The position numbers and the translations under genes were made by a program. From contig NZ_FCOK02000025.1 of assembly GCF_001544555.2 (NCBI RefSeq), forward strand, positions 46,898 through 110,897: DNA of 64,000 nt. Reading direction: 5' to 3'. Below the pieces are notes generated by a model. That model saw only the letters and a program-made list of their open reading frames with translations, did no database searches and was not told the DNA's origin. Every line of letters begins with the position of its first letter. Position 1 is the first letter of the stretch. Positions 27,469 through 36,107 of this stretch are shown here, piece by piece. Source of the DNA: Caballeronia udeis (GTDB taxonomy: Bacteria; Pseudomonadota; Gammaproteobacteria; Burkholderiales; Burkholderiaceae).

Positions 27469-28905
27469 TCAATCGCTTACGACGGGTTGCGCGCGCGCTG
27501 CCACATCCCCCTTCTCGCTGCTACTCAACGGTGTGTAAGTCCCGGTCAGCGATTTCAGGAAGGCGACGAGCGCGTCGACATCGGCGTCGGGCAGTTCCTT
27601 GCCGACCTGATACTTCAGCATGGTACGAACCGCCTGATGGAGATCGGCGGTACCGCCATCGTGGAAATACGGTGCGGTCAGTTCGGTATTGCGCAGGGTC
27701 GGCACCTTGAATCGATAACGGTCATGCTCGTCTCCGGTGACGTTCACGCGACCATCGTCCGCTGCGGTCATGCTGTCACCGCGGTCTCCAAAATAATCGC
27801 CCTTCAATCCCATCCGCTCGAACGACTGACCACCGAGATTCTGGCCGACGTGACAGGTAAAGCAGCGGTTTGCCTTGAACAGGTTGTAACCATGGAGCTC
27901 CTTGCTGGTCAATGCCGTTTTGTCTCCCCTCAGGTAAGCATCGAAACGGCTCGGGGTCAGCAGGGTTTTTTCGAATTCGGCAATTGAATCGGTAATGTTG
28001 GCGCCTGAGTAACCCTCTGGATACACCTTGCTGAACGCCTCGGTGAAGGAGGAGTCCTTTTGCAGCTTGCCGATGATTTGCTCCCAGGACGTCGACGCCA
28101 TCTCACCCGGGTTAAGCGGCGGACCGCCGGCCTGATCCTGCAACGTGGCGGCGCGACCGTCCCAAAACTGCGTGTGATTCAGCACGGCATTGAAAACGGT
28201 CGGCGCGTTGATTGGCCCCACCTTCCCGCCCACGCCGAGCGACGTTTTACGGCCATCGACTCCACCCGCCGACAACGAATGACAGCTTGCGCAAGAGATA
28301 GAGTTGTCCGCGGACAGCCTGGGATCATGGAACAGTTGCATGCCCAACTCCACTTTGCGGGAATCGACCGGAATGGACGTTGGTAGCGGCTGCACGGGCT
28401 CGTTCTGGAACTCGGGTGCAACACCGGAAGTGGCGTAGTACATCCCGCGTTCCTTCGCAATCCAGTCCAGCAGGACTTGCCGGTCAGCGTCGGAGAGGCC
28501 CGCACTCCAGTGCACCGCGCGGAAGAGTCTGGGTGGCATGGTGCCTTCTTTCGCGACCGCTTCGAGCTTCGCGAGATCCGCTTCGGGCACGGGCGTCCCG
28601 TCCCGAAGTGCCGCGAACAGGGCATCGATCCGGAAATTCTTCTGCCCGGTGCTGACGTCGTAACTGGACAATTGCTTCATGCCGGGCAAACGTGAGTAAC
28701 CCGGCAGCGTGGCCTGGGTGGAGTGGCAGTAATAACAGGCTTTCTCATCCAGCAACACGCGAATCCGACCGCTCTCCACCGAATGGGCCGCCAGGGACGC
28801 GGACTGCTTGGCATAGTTCCTGTCGTGGTAATTCGCATAGGCAGACAGGACTAAATACCCGAGGACCACGCAACTGCCGCCGGCAATGAGCAACTTCCTG
28901 ATCAT
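27469..28905 (-). CDS. Triheme cytochrome c peroxidase (YhjA-like)
   Basis: Membrane-anchored periplasmic peroxidase of 478 residues. An uncleaved hydrophobic N-terminus (about 5-24) is followed by three CXXCH heme sites: CYYCH (57-61), CASCH (205-209) and CFTCH (348-352). Ordinary bacterial CcpA has two hemes and about 340 residues; the extra N-terminal heme domain matches E. coli YhjA, which reduces hydrogen peroxide with quinol electrons. Distal features FWDGRAATLQDQAGGPP and RNTELTAPYFHDG are present. It lies alone on the minus strand between rib genes and a sugar transporter. Confidence 0.9.
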   Translation of the reverse strand: MIRKLLIAGGSCVVLGYLVLSAYANYHDRNYAKQSASLAAHSVESGRIRVLLDEKACYYCHSTQATLPGYSRLPGMKQLSSYDVSTGQKNFRIDALFAALRDGTPVPEADLAKLEAVAKEGTMPPRLFRAVHWSAGLSDADRQVLLDWIAKERGMYYATSGVAPEFQNEPVQPLPTSIPVDSRKVELGMQLFHDPRLSADNSISCASCHSLSAGGVDGRKTSLGVGGKVGPINAPTVFNAVLNHTQFWDGRAATLQDQAGGPPLNPGEMASTSWEQIIGKLQKDSSFTEAFSKVYPEGYSGANITDSIAEFEKTLLTPSRFDAYLRGDKTALTSKELHGYNLFKANRCFTCHVGQNLGGQSFERMGLKGDYFGDRGDSMTAADDGRVNVTGDEHDRYRFKVPTLRNTELTAPYFHDGGTADLHQAVRTMLKYQVGKELPDADVDALVAFLKSLTGTYTPLSSSEKGDVAARAQPVVSD

Positions 28906-29644
28906 TTCACGTCACCTTTCATTAACTTCTTCGGGCTTGATAGCCACGGGATCATCATGCAGATGGCTAACCGCAGCGCGCAACTGTCATCCGCATTGCA
29001 ACGAAAGACCCCTCAACCAAACAAGCGAAGAATCTTGCAGGCGCGAGACCGGTGCCATTGTCATTCACTCGGAGATAGTGAGTTTCATTCGTCATGCAGA
29101 TGATTACTTTAAGACTGCGTAATATCATGCAAGCCCCCGATTACGCATTTGACAATTATCAAATTGCTACACACTATTCGCGGCGATCAGGTGAAAGGGT
29201 TCACGTCGGCAAATAGGTTCGTACGATATTTTTATGTATCAGACAGGATCGAATTTTGGGGCTCCGACACCCGAACACGCGCGAGCGCAGCGTGGTTCAT
29301 CTGCGTGCCGCCGGGACGCTCGCCCGGGTGTCCACCGGCTCCATGTGCCGCAATGGCGAGATCAGGCACGTGACCGTCGTGATACGCCATCACCTTATGC
29401 AGTTCATCGCGTCGAGCAAGAACCTGGTGGCGATGATCGCCGCAGGCATAGCCGTAATTTTCGCGAAATCACTAAACACCATACCCCGTCGACGTGTTAT
29501 CGGTTGCACCGCCACTAGCGTTGTCATTCCAATGGTCACTGACACCGCGCACGCCTATACTGCCCAACAGCCGATTGCAGTCGCCATGGAGCGTTAGAAC
29601 AAGTCGGGCGTCGCAAGTCGGACTCAAAACTGGAGGAAGACAAA
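28906..29644. other. 740-base divergent intergenic region
   Basis: Lies between the peroxidase gene and the sugar ABC operon. No convincing gene; short frames lack family features. Parts (29090-29240) are A/T-rich and probably hold the promoters. A GGAGGA stands 6-11 bases before the sugar-binding protein start. Confidence 0.5.
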
Positions 29645-30625
29645 ATGAAGCGATTCGTTTCCCGCTGTATGGTTGCTGTCTCAACAATCATCGTTTTTTC
29701 GCTGTCGGGACTTGCGCGGGCGGATGCTGCCCATCCGGTGGTGGCACTCCTGCCCGGTGTGGTTGATCCGTTCTACTTCACAATGCATCGCGGCGCGCAA
29801 CGGGCCGCCAAGGAAGAGAACGTCGAGTTGCTGTTCCAGGTTCCCAAAGCGTGGAACACCAGTGAGCAAGTGCCGATCCTCAAGGCGTTTATCGCCAAAC
29901 ATCCTGACGTACTGCTGATTTCGCCAGTCGACAAGCAACAGTTGATTGGACCGCTGAAGGAAGCCGCCGACGCCGGCATCAAGGTCATTACCGTCGACAC
30001 CTACATCGGCGATGGACATTATCAGACCGGCAAGGGCGATGCGGATTTCCCGCTTTCGTATATTGCTTCGGACAATCTCGAAGGCGGCCGGGTCGCAGCA
30101 CGCGCGCTTGCCAAAGCTATCGGCGACAAGGGCACGGTCTATTGCGAGAACAACAAGCCGGGTATTTCGAGCACGGACGCGCGTGCTGAAGGTTTCGCGG
30201 AGGAGATGAAGAAGCACCCGAACATCACCGTGCTGCAAACGCTGTACAACGAGGACGACGCCAACCAGGCCGCTGCTCACGTAGCTGCAGTATTGGCGCG
30301 CAATCCGGATCTCGCCGGCGTGTTCGGCGCCAACACCTTCTCCGGCAGCGGCGCGGCGCAAGGCGTCAAGGCGGCGGGTAAACAGGGCGTCGTCAAGGTG
30401 GTCGTATTCGATGCGGTGCCTGGTATCGACAAGCAAATCAAGAGCGGCCTGGTCGATATCGCTATTGCACAGCGCCCGGACGAAATCGGCTACTACGGCG
30501 TCAAGTTCGCCGCCGACGTCATTCACGGCAAGAAAATTCCCACCCTCAAGAGCACGGGTTTCGAGGTTCTCGATAAAACCAATATCGACAAGCCCGACAT
30601 GCAGCAATACATCTATTCGAACTAG
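29645..30625 (+). CDS. Sugar ABC transporter substrate-binding protein (ribose/fructose type)
   Basis: Periplasmic-binding protein of 326 residues in the RbsB/FrcB group. Signal peptide about 1-27. The mature chain shows VVALLPGVVDPFYFTMHRGA at its N-terminus, VLLISPVDKQQLIGPLKEAA, KVITVDTYIG and GVFGANTFSGSGAAQGVKAA at the sugar cleft. First gene of a three-gene operon. The sugar cannot be fixed from sequence; the single-domain ATPase downstream points to a Frc-type rather than a ribose system. Confidence 0.9.
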   Translation: MKRFVSRCMVAVSTIIVFSLSGLARADAAHPVVALLPGVVDPFYFTMHRGAQRAAKEENVELLFQVPKAWNTSEQVPILKAFIAKHPDVLLISPVDKQQLIGPLKEAADAGIKVITVDTYIGDGHYQTGKGDADFPLSYIASDNLEGGRVAARALAKAIGDKGTVYCENNKPGISSTDARAEGFAEEMKKHPNITVLQTLYNEDDANQAAAHVAAVLARNPDLAGVFGANTFSGSGAAQGVKAAGKQGVVKVVVFDAVPGIDKQIKSGLVDIAIAQRPDEIGYYGVKFAADVIHGKKIPTLKSTGFEVLDKTNIDKPDMQQYIYSN

Positions 30626-30715
30626 CTGAAGCAGGCCGGCTGAAGTCATAGACCGGCCCCACCGCGTGCGCGGCCGCGCACGCGGGTTCCTGCTCATGAC
30701 AACGCGGATAACTCC

Positions 30716-31690
30716 ATGGATAACTCGCGTCTCGACAAGATCGCGCTGATTACCAAGCTATGGCCGTGGCTGTTCCTGGCCGCCCTGCTCGCCTTTTTCG
30801 AGGTGTGTGCGCAGATCTCGGCTCATCGGTCGTTTCTTTTTAACGCCTACAACCTCCAATCGATCGGTCTTGCCGCCGCGGCTCCGCTGCTGCTGGCCAT
30901 CGGCCAGACCTTCGTGATCATCACGGCCGGCATCGACCTGTCCGCGGGCTTCGTGATGGGACTGGCGGCCGTCTGCGTCGCGCAGTTCACGCTGTTCGGC
31001 AGCGGCTCTCCGTGGATCCTGATCGTGTCCATCCCGCTCACCATCGTGGTCTGCCTGATTCCCGGGTTAGTCAACGGCGTGCTGATCGCATGGCTTGGCG
31101 TGCCAGCCTTTATCGGCACGCTCGGCATGTACGGTGTTGCGCGGGGTGCAGGGTTTCTCGCGGCCGGCAGCGGCATGACTGTCTCGGTGGACAACGCCGG
31201 TCTTGCCTGGCTCGGCGCCGGTTGGACGCCGGTGGTGCTGACCGGGGTGCTGCTGGTGATCATGCATCTGTTGCTCTCGAAGACGCGTTTCGGCCAGTAC
31301 ACCTATGCAATCGGCGGCAACCCGCAGTCCGCGGTGCGCGCCGGCATCAACGTCAAACGCCACCTGCTGGTGGTGTACCTGATCGCCGCCGCGTTCGCCG
31401 CGGTCGGCGGGATCATCTATACCGCACGCTTTGCCGCTGGCGCCGCCAACGCCGGTGAGCCCATGTTGCTCGATTCGATCGCCGCCGTGGTGATCGGTGG
31501 CGCGAGCCTGTTCGGCGGGACCGGCAACGTGATCGGGACGCTGATCGGCGCGCTGATCATCGCCGTGATCCAGTTCGGACTGGTGTTCGTCGACGTCAAC
31601 GCATTCTGGCAATTCATCGTAGTGGGCATCGTCATTATCCTGTCGGTACTGATCGATCAATACAAGGACCGTCTCGGAGGCGCCCAATGA
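30716..31690 (+). CDS. Sugar ABC transporter permease (RbsC/FrcC type)
   Basis: Inner-membrane permease of 324 residues with about eight to ten hydrophobic helices. Family blocks are GQTFVIITAGIDLSAGFVMG, GVPAFIGTLGMYGVARG, YAIGGNPQSAVRAGINVKR and VVIGGASLFGGTGNVIGTL. The last codon overlaps the ATPase start (ATGA, 31687-31690). Confidence 0.93.
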   Translation: MDNSRLDKIALITKLWPWLFLAALLAFFEVCAQISAHRSFLFNAYNLQSIGLAAAAPLLLAIGQTFVIITAGIDLSAGFVMGLAAVCVAQFTLFGSGSPWILIVSIPLTIVVCLIPGLVNGVLIAWLGVPAFIGTLGMYGVARGAGFLAAGSGMTVSVDNAGLAWLGAGWTPVVLTGVLLVIMHLLLSKTRFGQYTYAIGGNPQSAVRAGINVKRHLLVVYLIAAAFAAVGGIIYTARFAAGAANAGEPMLLDSIAAVVIGGASLFGGTGNVIGTLIGALIIAVIQFGLVFVDVNAFWQFIVVGIVIILSVLIDQYKDRLGGAQ

Positions 31691-32448
31691 GCACGCCCAT
31701 CCTTGAGGTACGCGACGTCTCGATCCGCTTTGGCGGCGTGGAGGCGCTCAAGCACGTTTCATTGCAGTTGCTGCCGGGCGAAGTGCTGGCGCTGGCCGGC
31801 GACAACGGTGCGGGCAAGTCGACGTTGATCAAGATCATTTCAGGCGTCTACCGGGCCGACCAGGGCGAACTGCTGTTCGACGGCGCGCCGTTGCAATTGC
31901 GCGATCCGCAGGACGCCCGAGCCCGCGGGATCGAGACGATCTACCAGGACCTTGCGCTGGCCGACAACCTGGACGTCGGCAGCAATATCTTCCTGGGACG
32001 CGAACCGCTACGCCGGCAACTGGGCTTCCAGGTCATCGACCGGCCGCGCATGGCGCAGGTCGCGCGCGAGGTGCTGGAGCGCCTCGACATCGTGATTCCC
32101 GAGCGCAAGCTCGGCGGTCCGGTGAAGATGCTCTCAGGCGGACAGCGACAGGCCATTGCGATTGGCCGGGCCATTTACTGGAACGCCCGGGTGCTCATCA
32201 TGGACGAACCCACCGCCGCGCTGGGCGTGCCCGAGCAGCGCAAGGTAATGGAGTTGATTGCCGCGTTGAAGGCCCAGGGCGTCTCCGTGCTCCTGATCTC
32301 ACACAATCTGCATGACATCTTCGCAATCGCCGATCGCATTGTCGTGCTGCGGCGGGGCGAGGTGGCCGGCGAGCGGCAGGTCCAGCAAACCAATGGCGAT
32401 GAAATCGTGCACCTGATGGTCGGCGATACCTACGTGAGCCCCGGTTAG
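31687..32448 (+). CDS. Sugar ABC transporter ATPase, single domain (FrcA type)
   Basis: ATPase of 253 residues. Most ribose/xylose-type systems use a double-length ATPase of about 500 residues; this single-domain form matches FrcA of the fructose/mannose/ribose transporter. Walker A GDNGAGKST, signature LSGGQRQAIAIGRA, Walker B VLIMDEPTAALGV and switch ISHN are present. Note GVPEQ where DPxE-type sequence is more common after the Walker B loop, as is usual in this family. Confidence 0.93.
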   Translation: MSTPILEVRDVSIRFGGVEALKHVSLQLLPGEVLALAGDNGAGKSTLIKIISGVYRADQGELLFDGAPLQLRDPQDARARGIETIYQDLALADNLDVGSNIFLGREPLRRQLGFQVIDRPRMAQVAREVLERLDIVIPERKLGGPVKMLSGGQRQAIAIGRAIYWNARVLIMDEPTAALGVPEQRKVMELIAALKAQGVSVLLISHNLHDIFAIADRIVVLRRGEVAGERQVQQTNGDEIVHLMVGDTYVSPG

Positions 32449-32582
32449 GCGCGCTCGAGCGCCCGTCGATCCGGCGAATAACCGGCCGGATGGCCAACGC
32501 CAGCCCAAAACGGGCAAATCCCGGGCGTTGGCATCGGCGGTGGCGTAAAATACGCCCTTTCTCGCACCGGACGACTACCGCA

Positions 32583-33755
32583 ATGACGCTCGCCTCCACT
32601 CCAGAGATCATCGCCGAGCTGAAGGCTGGCCGGATGGTGATCCTCGTTGACGAAGAAGACCGCGAAAACGAAGGCGATCTCGTCATCGCCGCCGATTTCG
32701 TGACGCCGGAAGCGATCAATTTCATGGCGCGCTACGGCCGTGGACTGATCTGCCTGACACTTACGCAGGACCGCTGCCGTCAGCTGAACCTGCCGCTGAT
32801 GACGCAGCGAAACGGCACCCAGTACGGGACGGCGTTCACGGTCAGCATCGAGGCGGCAGAAGGCGTGACTACCGGCATCTCGGCGGCGGACCGTGCGCGC
32901 ACCATCCAGGCAGCGGTGGCGCACGACGCGAAAGCCGAGCATATCGTCCAGCCGGGTCACGTGTTTCCAATCATGGCGCAACCGGGCGGCGTGCTGGTCC
33001 GCGCGGGGCATACGGAAGCGGGCTGCGACCTGACGGCCATGGCGGGCCTGACGCCGGCATCGGTGATCTGCGAAGTGATCCGTGACGACGGCGAAATGGC
33101 CCGGTTGCCCGACCTGATCGAATTCGCCGAACTGCATGGCATTCGTGTTGGCACGATCGCCGACCTGATTCACTACCGCTCGCGCACGGAATCAATCGTG
33201 GAGCGCGTGGCCGAACGCACCATGCAGACGGCGCATGGCGCGTTTCGCGCGGTGCTGTATCGCGACCAGCCCAGCGGCTCGCCGCATATCGCGCTGGTGC
33301 GCGGCCGGCCGTCGCCGGATCGGGAAACGCCGGTGCGCGTGCATGAACCGCTGTCGGTGCTGGATCTGCTCGAAGTGGACTTGTCCACGCACTCCTGGAC
33401 GCTGGACGCCGCGATGAAGGAAATCGCCGCCCGCGACCTGGGCGCTATCGTGCTGCTCAATTGCGGTGACACGAAGGAACATCTTGTCGATGTATTCCAG
33501 GCGTTCGAGCGCGAGGACAAGGCAGCCGAACTGAAACGCCGGCCGGTCGATTTCAAGACCTACGGCATCGGCGCGCAGATTTTGCGCGAACTGGGCGTGG
33601 GCAAGATGCAAGTGCTGTCGAACCCGCGAAAGCTCGGCAGCATGTCGGGTTACGGCCTCGAAGTAACCGGCTTCATCCCCATGCCGGGCTGCCCTGCCAC
33701 GAGTTCTGCGGAATCGGCTGATCCCGCTTCCATCGCCCATTTGCGCTCGGTCTGA
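32583..33755 (+). CDS. ribB: 3,4-dihydroxy-2-butanone-4-phosphate synthase with degenerate GTP cyclohydrolase II domain
   Basis: A 390-residue RibBA-type protein. The N-terminal domain (about 1-200) is intact DHBP synthase, with the acidic loop DEEDRENEGDL (23-33), AGHTEAGCDL (141-150) and H143. The C-terminal domain (about 205-385) has the cyclohydrolase II fold outline, but the zinc-ligand stretch HSECLTGD...RCDCG is replaced by HEPLSVLDLLEVDLSTHS and no three-cysteine set remains, so GTP cyclohydrolase II activity is unlikely. A separate ribA would then be needed elsewhere. The start at 32583 fits the family N-terminus. No FMN riboswitch is seen in the 134-base leader. Confidence 0.93.
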   Translation: MTLASTPEIIAELKAGRMVILVDEEDRENEGDLVIAADFVTPEAINFMARYGRGLICLTLTQDRCRQLNLPLMTQRNGTQYGTAFTVSIEAAEGVTTGISAADRARTIQAAVAHDAKAEHIVQPGHVFPIMAQPGGVLVRAGHTEAGCDLTAMAGLTPASVICEVIRDDGEMARLPDLIEFAELHGIRVGTIADLIHYRSRTESIVERVAERTMQTAHGAFRAVLYRDQPSGSPHIALVRGRPSPDRETPVRVHEPLSVLDLLEVDLSTHSWTLDAAMKEIAARDLGAIVLLNCGDTKEHLVDVFQAFEREDKAAELKRRPVDFKTYGIGAQILRELGVGKMQVLSNPRKLGSMSGYGLEVTGFIPMPGCPATSSAESADPASIAHLRSV

Positions 33756-33800
33756 CGGGCGCCAACCACCACACTGCATCACACTGAAAACGGATAAATA

Positions 33801-34304
33801 ATGGAAATCGGACAATATCAACCGAACCTCGACGGCGACGGATTGCGTATCGGCATCGTGCAATCGCGTTTCAACGAACCCGTCTGCAACGGCCTCGTGG
33901 ACGCCTGCACGGAAGAACTCGAACGACTCGGCGTGATCGGTGAAGACGTGCTGCTCGTCACCGTGCCGGGCGCACTCGAAATTCCGCTGGCGCTGCAAAA
34001 ACTGGCTGAATCGGGTCAATTCGATGCATTGATCGCTCTCGGTGCGGTGATCCGCGGCGAAACGTACCATTTCGAGCTGGTATCGAATGAAAGCGGCGCG
34101 GGCATTTCCCGGATCGCACTCGACTTCGGCACGCCGGTCGCGAACGCAGTCCTGACGACCGAAAACGACGAGCAAGCCGTGGCCCGCATGACGGAAAAAG
34201 GCCGCGACGCTGCCCGCGTGGCAGTGGAAATGGCGAATTTGTCGGTCGCACTGGAACAACTCGGCGGTGACGATGAAGACGAAGACGACGAGGACCGTGC
34301 ATGA
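33801..34304 (+). CDS. ribH: 6,7-dimethyl-8-ribityllumazine synthase
   Basis: Condenses the RibB and RibD products to lumazine. It has 167 residues. Substrate-site blocks RIGIVQSRFNEPVCNGL, TVPGALEIPLALQKLA, ALGAVIRGETYHFELVSNES and TTENDEQAVAR are complete. The C-terminus is acidic (Asp/Glu run). It overlaps nusB by 4 bases, a coupling common in proteobacteria. Confidence 0.97.
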   Translation: MEIGQYQPNLDGDGLRIGIVQSRFNEPVCNGLVDACTEELERLGVIGEDVLLVTVPGALEIPLALQKLAESGQFDALIALGAVIRGETYHFELVSNESGAGISRIALDFGTPVANAVLTTENDEQAVARMTEKGRDAARVAVEMANLSVALEQLGGDDEDEDDEDRA

Positions 34305-34738
34305 AAAGCGCTCGACGACGCTCGCGCGAACTCGCGACACAAGGGCTTTACCAATGGTTGCTGTCGGGCTCACCCGGTGGCGAGATTGACGCGCAGTTGC
34401 GCGGTGCGCAAGGCTTCGATAAAGCCGACCAGGAGCATCTGGACGCCATCCTGCACGGGGTGATCAAGGAAGCGGACACCATTTCCGCCGAATTGCAGCC
34501 GTGCCTCGACCGTCCGCTCGAACAGCTTTCGCCGGTCGAACGCGCGGTGCTGATGGTCGCTGCATTCGAATTCAAGCATCACCTGGACATTCCGTATCGC
34601 GTTGTAATCAACGAAGCGGTTGAACTGACGAAGACGTTCGGCGGCTCCGACGGCTATAAATACGTAAACGGCGTGCTGGATAAACTGGCCGTTCAGTTGC
34701 GGCCGACAGAAGCGCAAGGCCGCGGACAGCGCAGCTGA
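34301..34738 (+). CDS. nusB: Transcription antitermination factor NusB
   Basis: RNA-binding antitermination factor of 145 residues, acting with NusE on rRNA operons. Arginine-rich start MKSARRRSRELATQGLYQWL and helical blocks ELQPCLDRPLEQLSPVERAV and YRVVINEAVELTKTFGGSDG are typical. It overlaps ribH by 4 bases. Confidence 0.97.
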   Translation: MKSARRRSRELATQGLYQWLLSGSPGGEIDAQLRGAQGFDKADQEHLDAILHGVIKEADTISAELQPCLDRPLEQLSPVERAVLMVAAFEFKHHLDIPYRVVINEAVELTKTFGGSDGYKYVNGVLDKLAVQLRPTEAQGRGQRS

Positions 34739-34758
34739 GCGGACGCTCTTTTCAACTT

Positions 34759-35961
34759 ATGAACTTCGCAAAAGAACCGTTGAACGGCGCTATCCGGTAC
34801 GCCGCCCGCGTCGACGCCATCGAGCCGTTCTATGTAATGGAACTGGCGAAAGAAGCGCAGGCGCTGGAACGCGCGGGCCGCAACATCATTCACATGGGTA
34901 TCGGCGAACCGGATTTCACGGCGCCGGAACCGGTGATCGCGGCCGCCTCCGACGCCTTGCGTCGCGGTGTCACGCAATACACGAATGCGCTCGGACTGGC
35001 TTCGTTGCGCGAGGCAATTTCCGGTCATTATCGCGACACGTTCGGCCTTGATATCGATCCGGCGCGGATTGTGGTGACGGCGGGTGCGTCCGCCGCGTTG
35101 CTGCTGGCGTGCACCGCGCTGGTCGATCGCGACGACGAAGTCCTGATGCCCGACCCGTGCTACCCCTGCAATCGCCATTTCGTGGCTGCCACCGAAGGCC
35201 GTCCGGTCCTGATCCCTAGCGGTCCGGCCGAGCGGTTCCAGTTGACGGCCGCTCAAGTCGAGGCGCATTGGACGCCCGCTACGCGTGGCGTGCTGCTCGC
35301 TTCGCCGTCGAATCCAACGGGCACGTCCATTGAACCGGACGAACTGGCGAAAATTGTAGACGTGGTGCGCGCGCACGGCGGTTTTACGATCGTCGATGAG
35401 ATCTATCAGGGCCTGAGCTATGACGCGAAACCCGTGTCGGCACTTTCGCTCGGCGACGACGTGGTCACGGTGAACAGCTTTTCGAAGTACTTCAACATGA
35501 CCGGCTGGCGGCTCGGCTGGCTCGTCGCGCCGCCGGCGATGGTCCCCACGCTGGAGAAGCTCTCGCAGAACCTGTTCATCTGCGCGTCGGCAATCGCGCA
35601 GCATGCGGCGCTGGCATGTTTTGAGCCGGCAACGCTGGCAATTTACGAGTCGCGGCGCCTGGAATTCGGGCGCAGGCGGGATTTCATCGTGCCGGCATTG
35701 CGTTCGCTCGGTTTTGAAGTGCCCGTCGTACCGGACGGCGCGTTCTACGTTTATGCCGATACGCGGCACGTCGCGCATCCCGCTGCCGGCGACAGCAACG
35801 CATTGACGCGTGCCATGCTGCACGACGCAGGTGTCGTGCTGGTGCCGGGTACCGATTTCGGCTTCCATGCGCCGCAGGACTATATCCGGCTGTCTTATGC
35901 GACCGCCTACTCACAGCTTGAAGAGGCCGTGCAACGGCTGGGAGCGCTGTTTCGGGTTTGA
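34759..35961 (+). CDS. Pyridoxal phosphate-dependent aminotransferase (class I)
   Basis: Fold-type I aminotransferase of 400 residues. Features are MGIGEPDFTAPEPV (N-terminal arm), TAGASAALLLAC (phosphate site), SPSNPTGT, VDEIYQGLSY and the Schiff-base lysine K243 in SFSKYFNMTGWRLGW. It resembles the aspartate/alanine aminotransferase-like proteins often found after nusB in this group; the amino donor is not readable. It follows nusB by 20 bases, so it is probably co-transcribed, and ends at a strong terminator. Confidence 0.9.
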   Translation: MNFAKEPLNGAIRYAARVDAIEPFYVMELAKEAQALERAGRNIIHMGIGEPDFTAPEPVIAAASDALRRGVTQYTNALGLASLREAISGHYRDTFGLDIDPARIVVTAGASAALLLACTALVDRDDEVLMPDPCYPCNRHFVAATEGRPVLIPSGPAERFQLTAAQVEAHWTPATRGVLLASPSNPTGTSIEPDELAKIVDVVRAHGGFTIVDEIYQGLSYDAKPVSALSLGDDVVTVNSFSKYFNMTGWRLGWLVAPPAMVPTLEKLSQNLFICASAIAQHAALACFEPATLAIYESRRLEFGRRRDFIVPALRSLGFEVPVVPDGAFYVYADTRHVAHPAAGDSNALTRAMLHDAGVVLVPGTDFGFHAPQDYIRLSYATAYSQLEEAVQRLGALFRV

Positions 35962-36007
35962 TGCACCGGTTCGGGCAACCCCGCGCACTTCAGGAAAGCA
36001 GAAGCAA

Positions 36008-36046
36008 AAAAAAGCCGTTCCAACTCGCGTTGGAACGGCTTTTTTG
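36008..36046 (+). terminator. Rho-independent terminator after the aminotransferase gene
   Basis: AAAAAAGCCGTTCCAA pairs with TTGGAACGGCTTTTTT around CTCGCG. The A and T runs on either side make it usable from both strands, so it may also serve the convergent lytic transglycosylase gene. Confidence 0.92.
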
Positions 36047-36107
36047 TCTTACCCGGCTGGTGATCAACAACCCGGGCCGCCCTGCTTTTACTTCTAACCC
36101 AACGCCT

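Noticed and set aside
29256..29597. A 113-codon plus-strand frame before the sugar-binding protein gene
   Set aside because: No Shine-Dalgarno, no domain, and unusual composition; probably chance.
32449..32582. Possible FMN riboswitch before ribB
   Set aside because: The leader is only 134 bases and lacks the conserved RFN blocks (AGGATATTCGGGGC-type start and multi-stem pattern).
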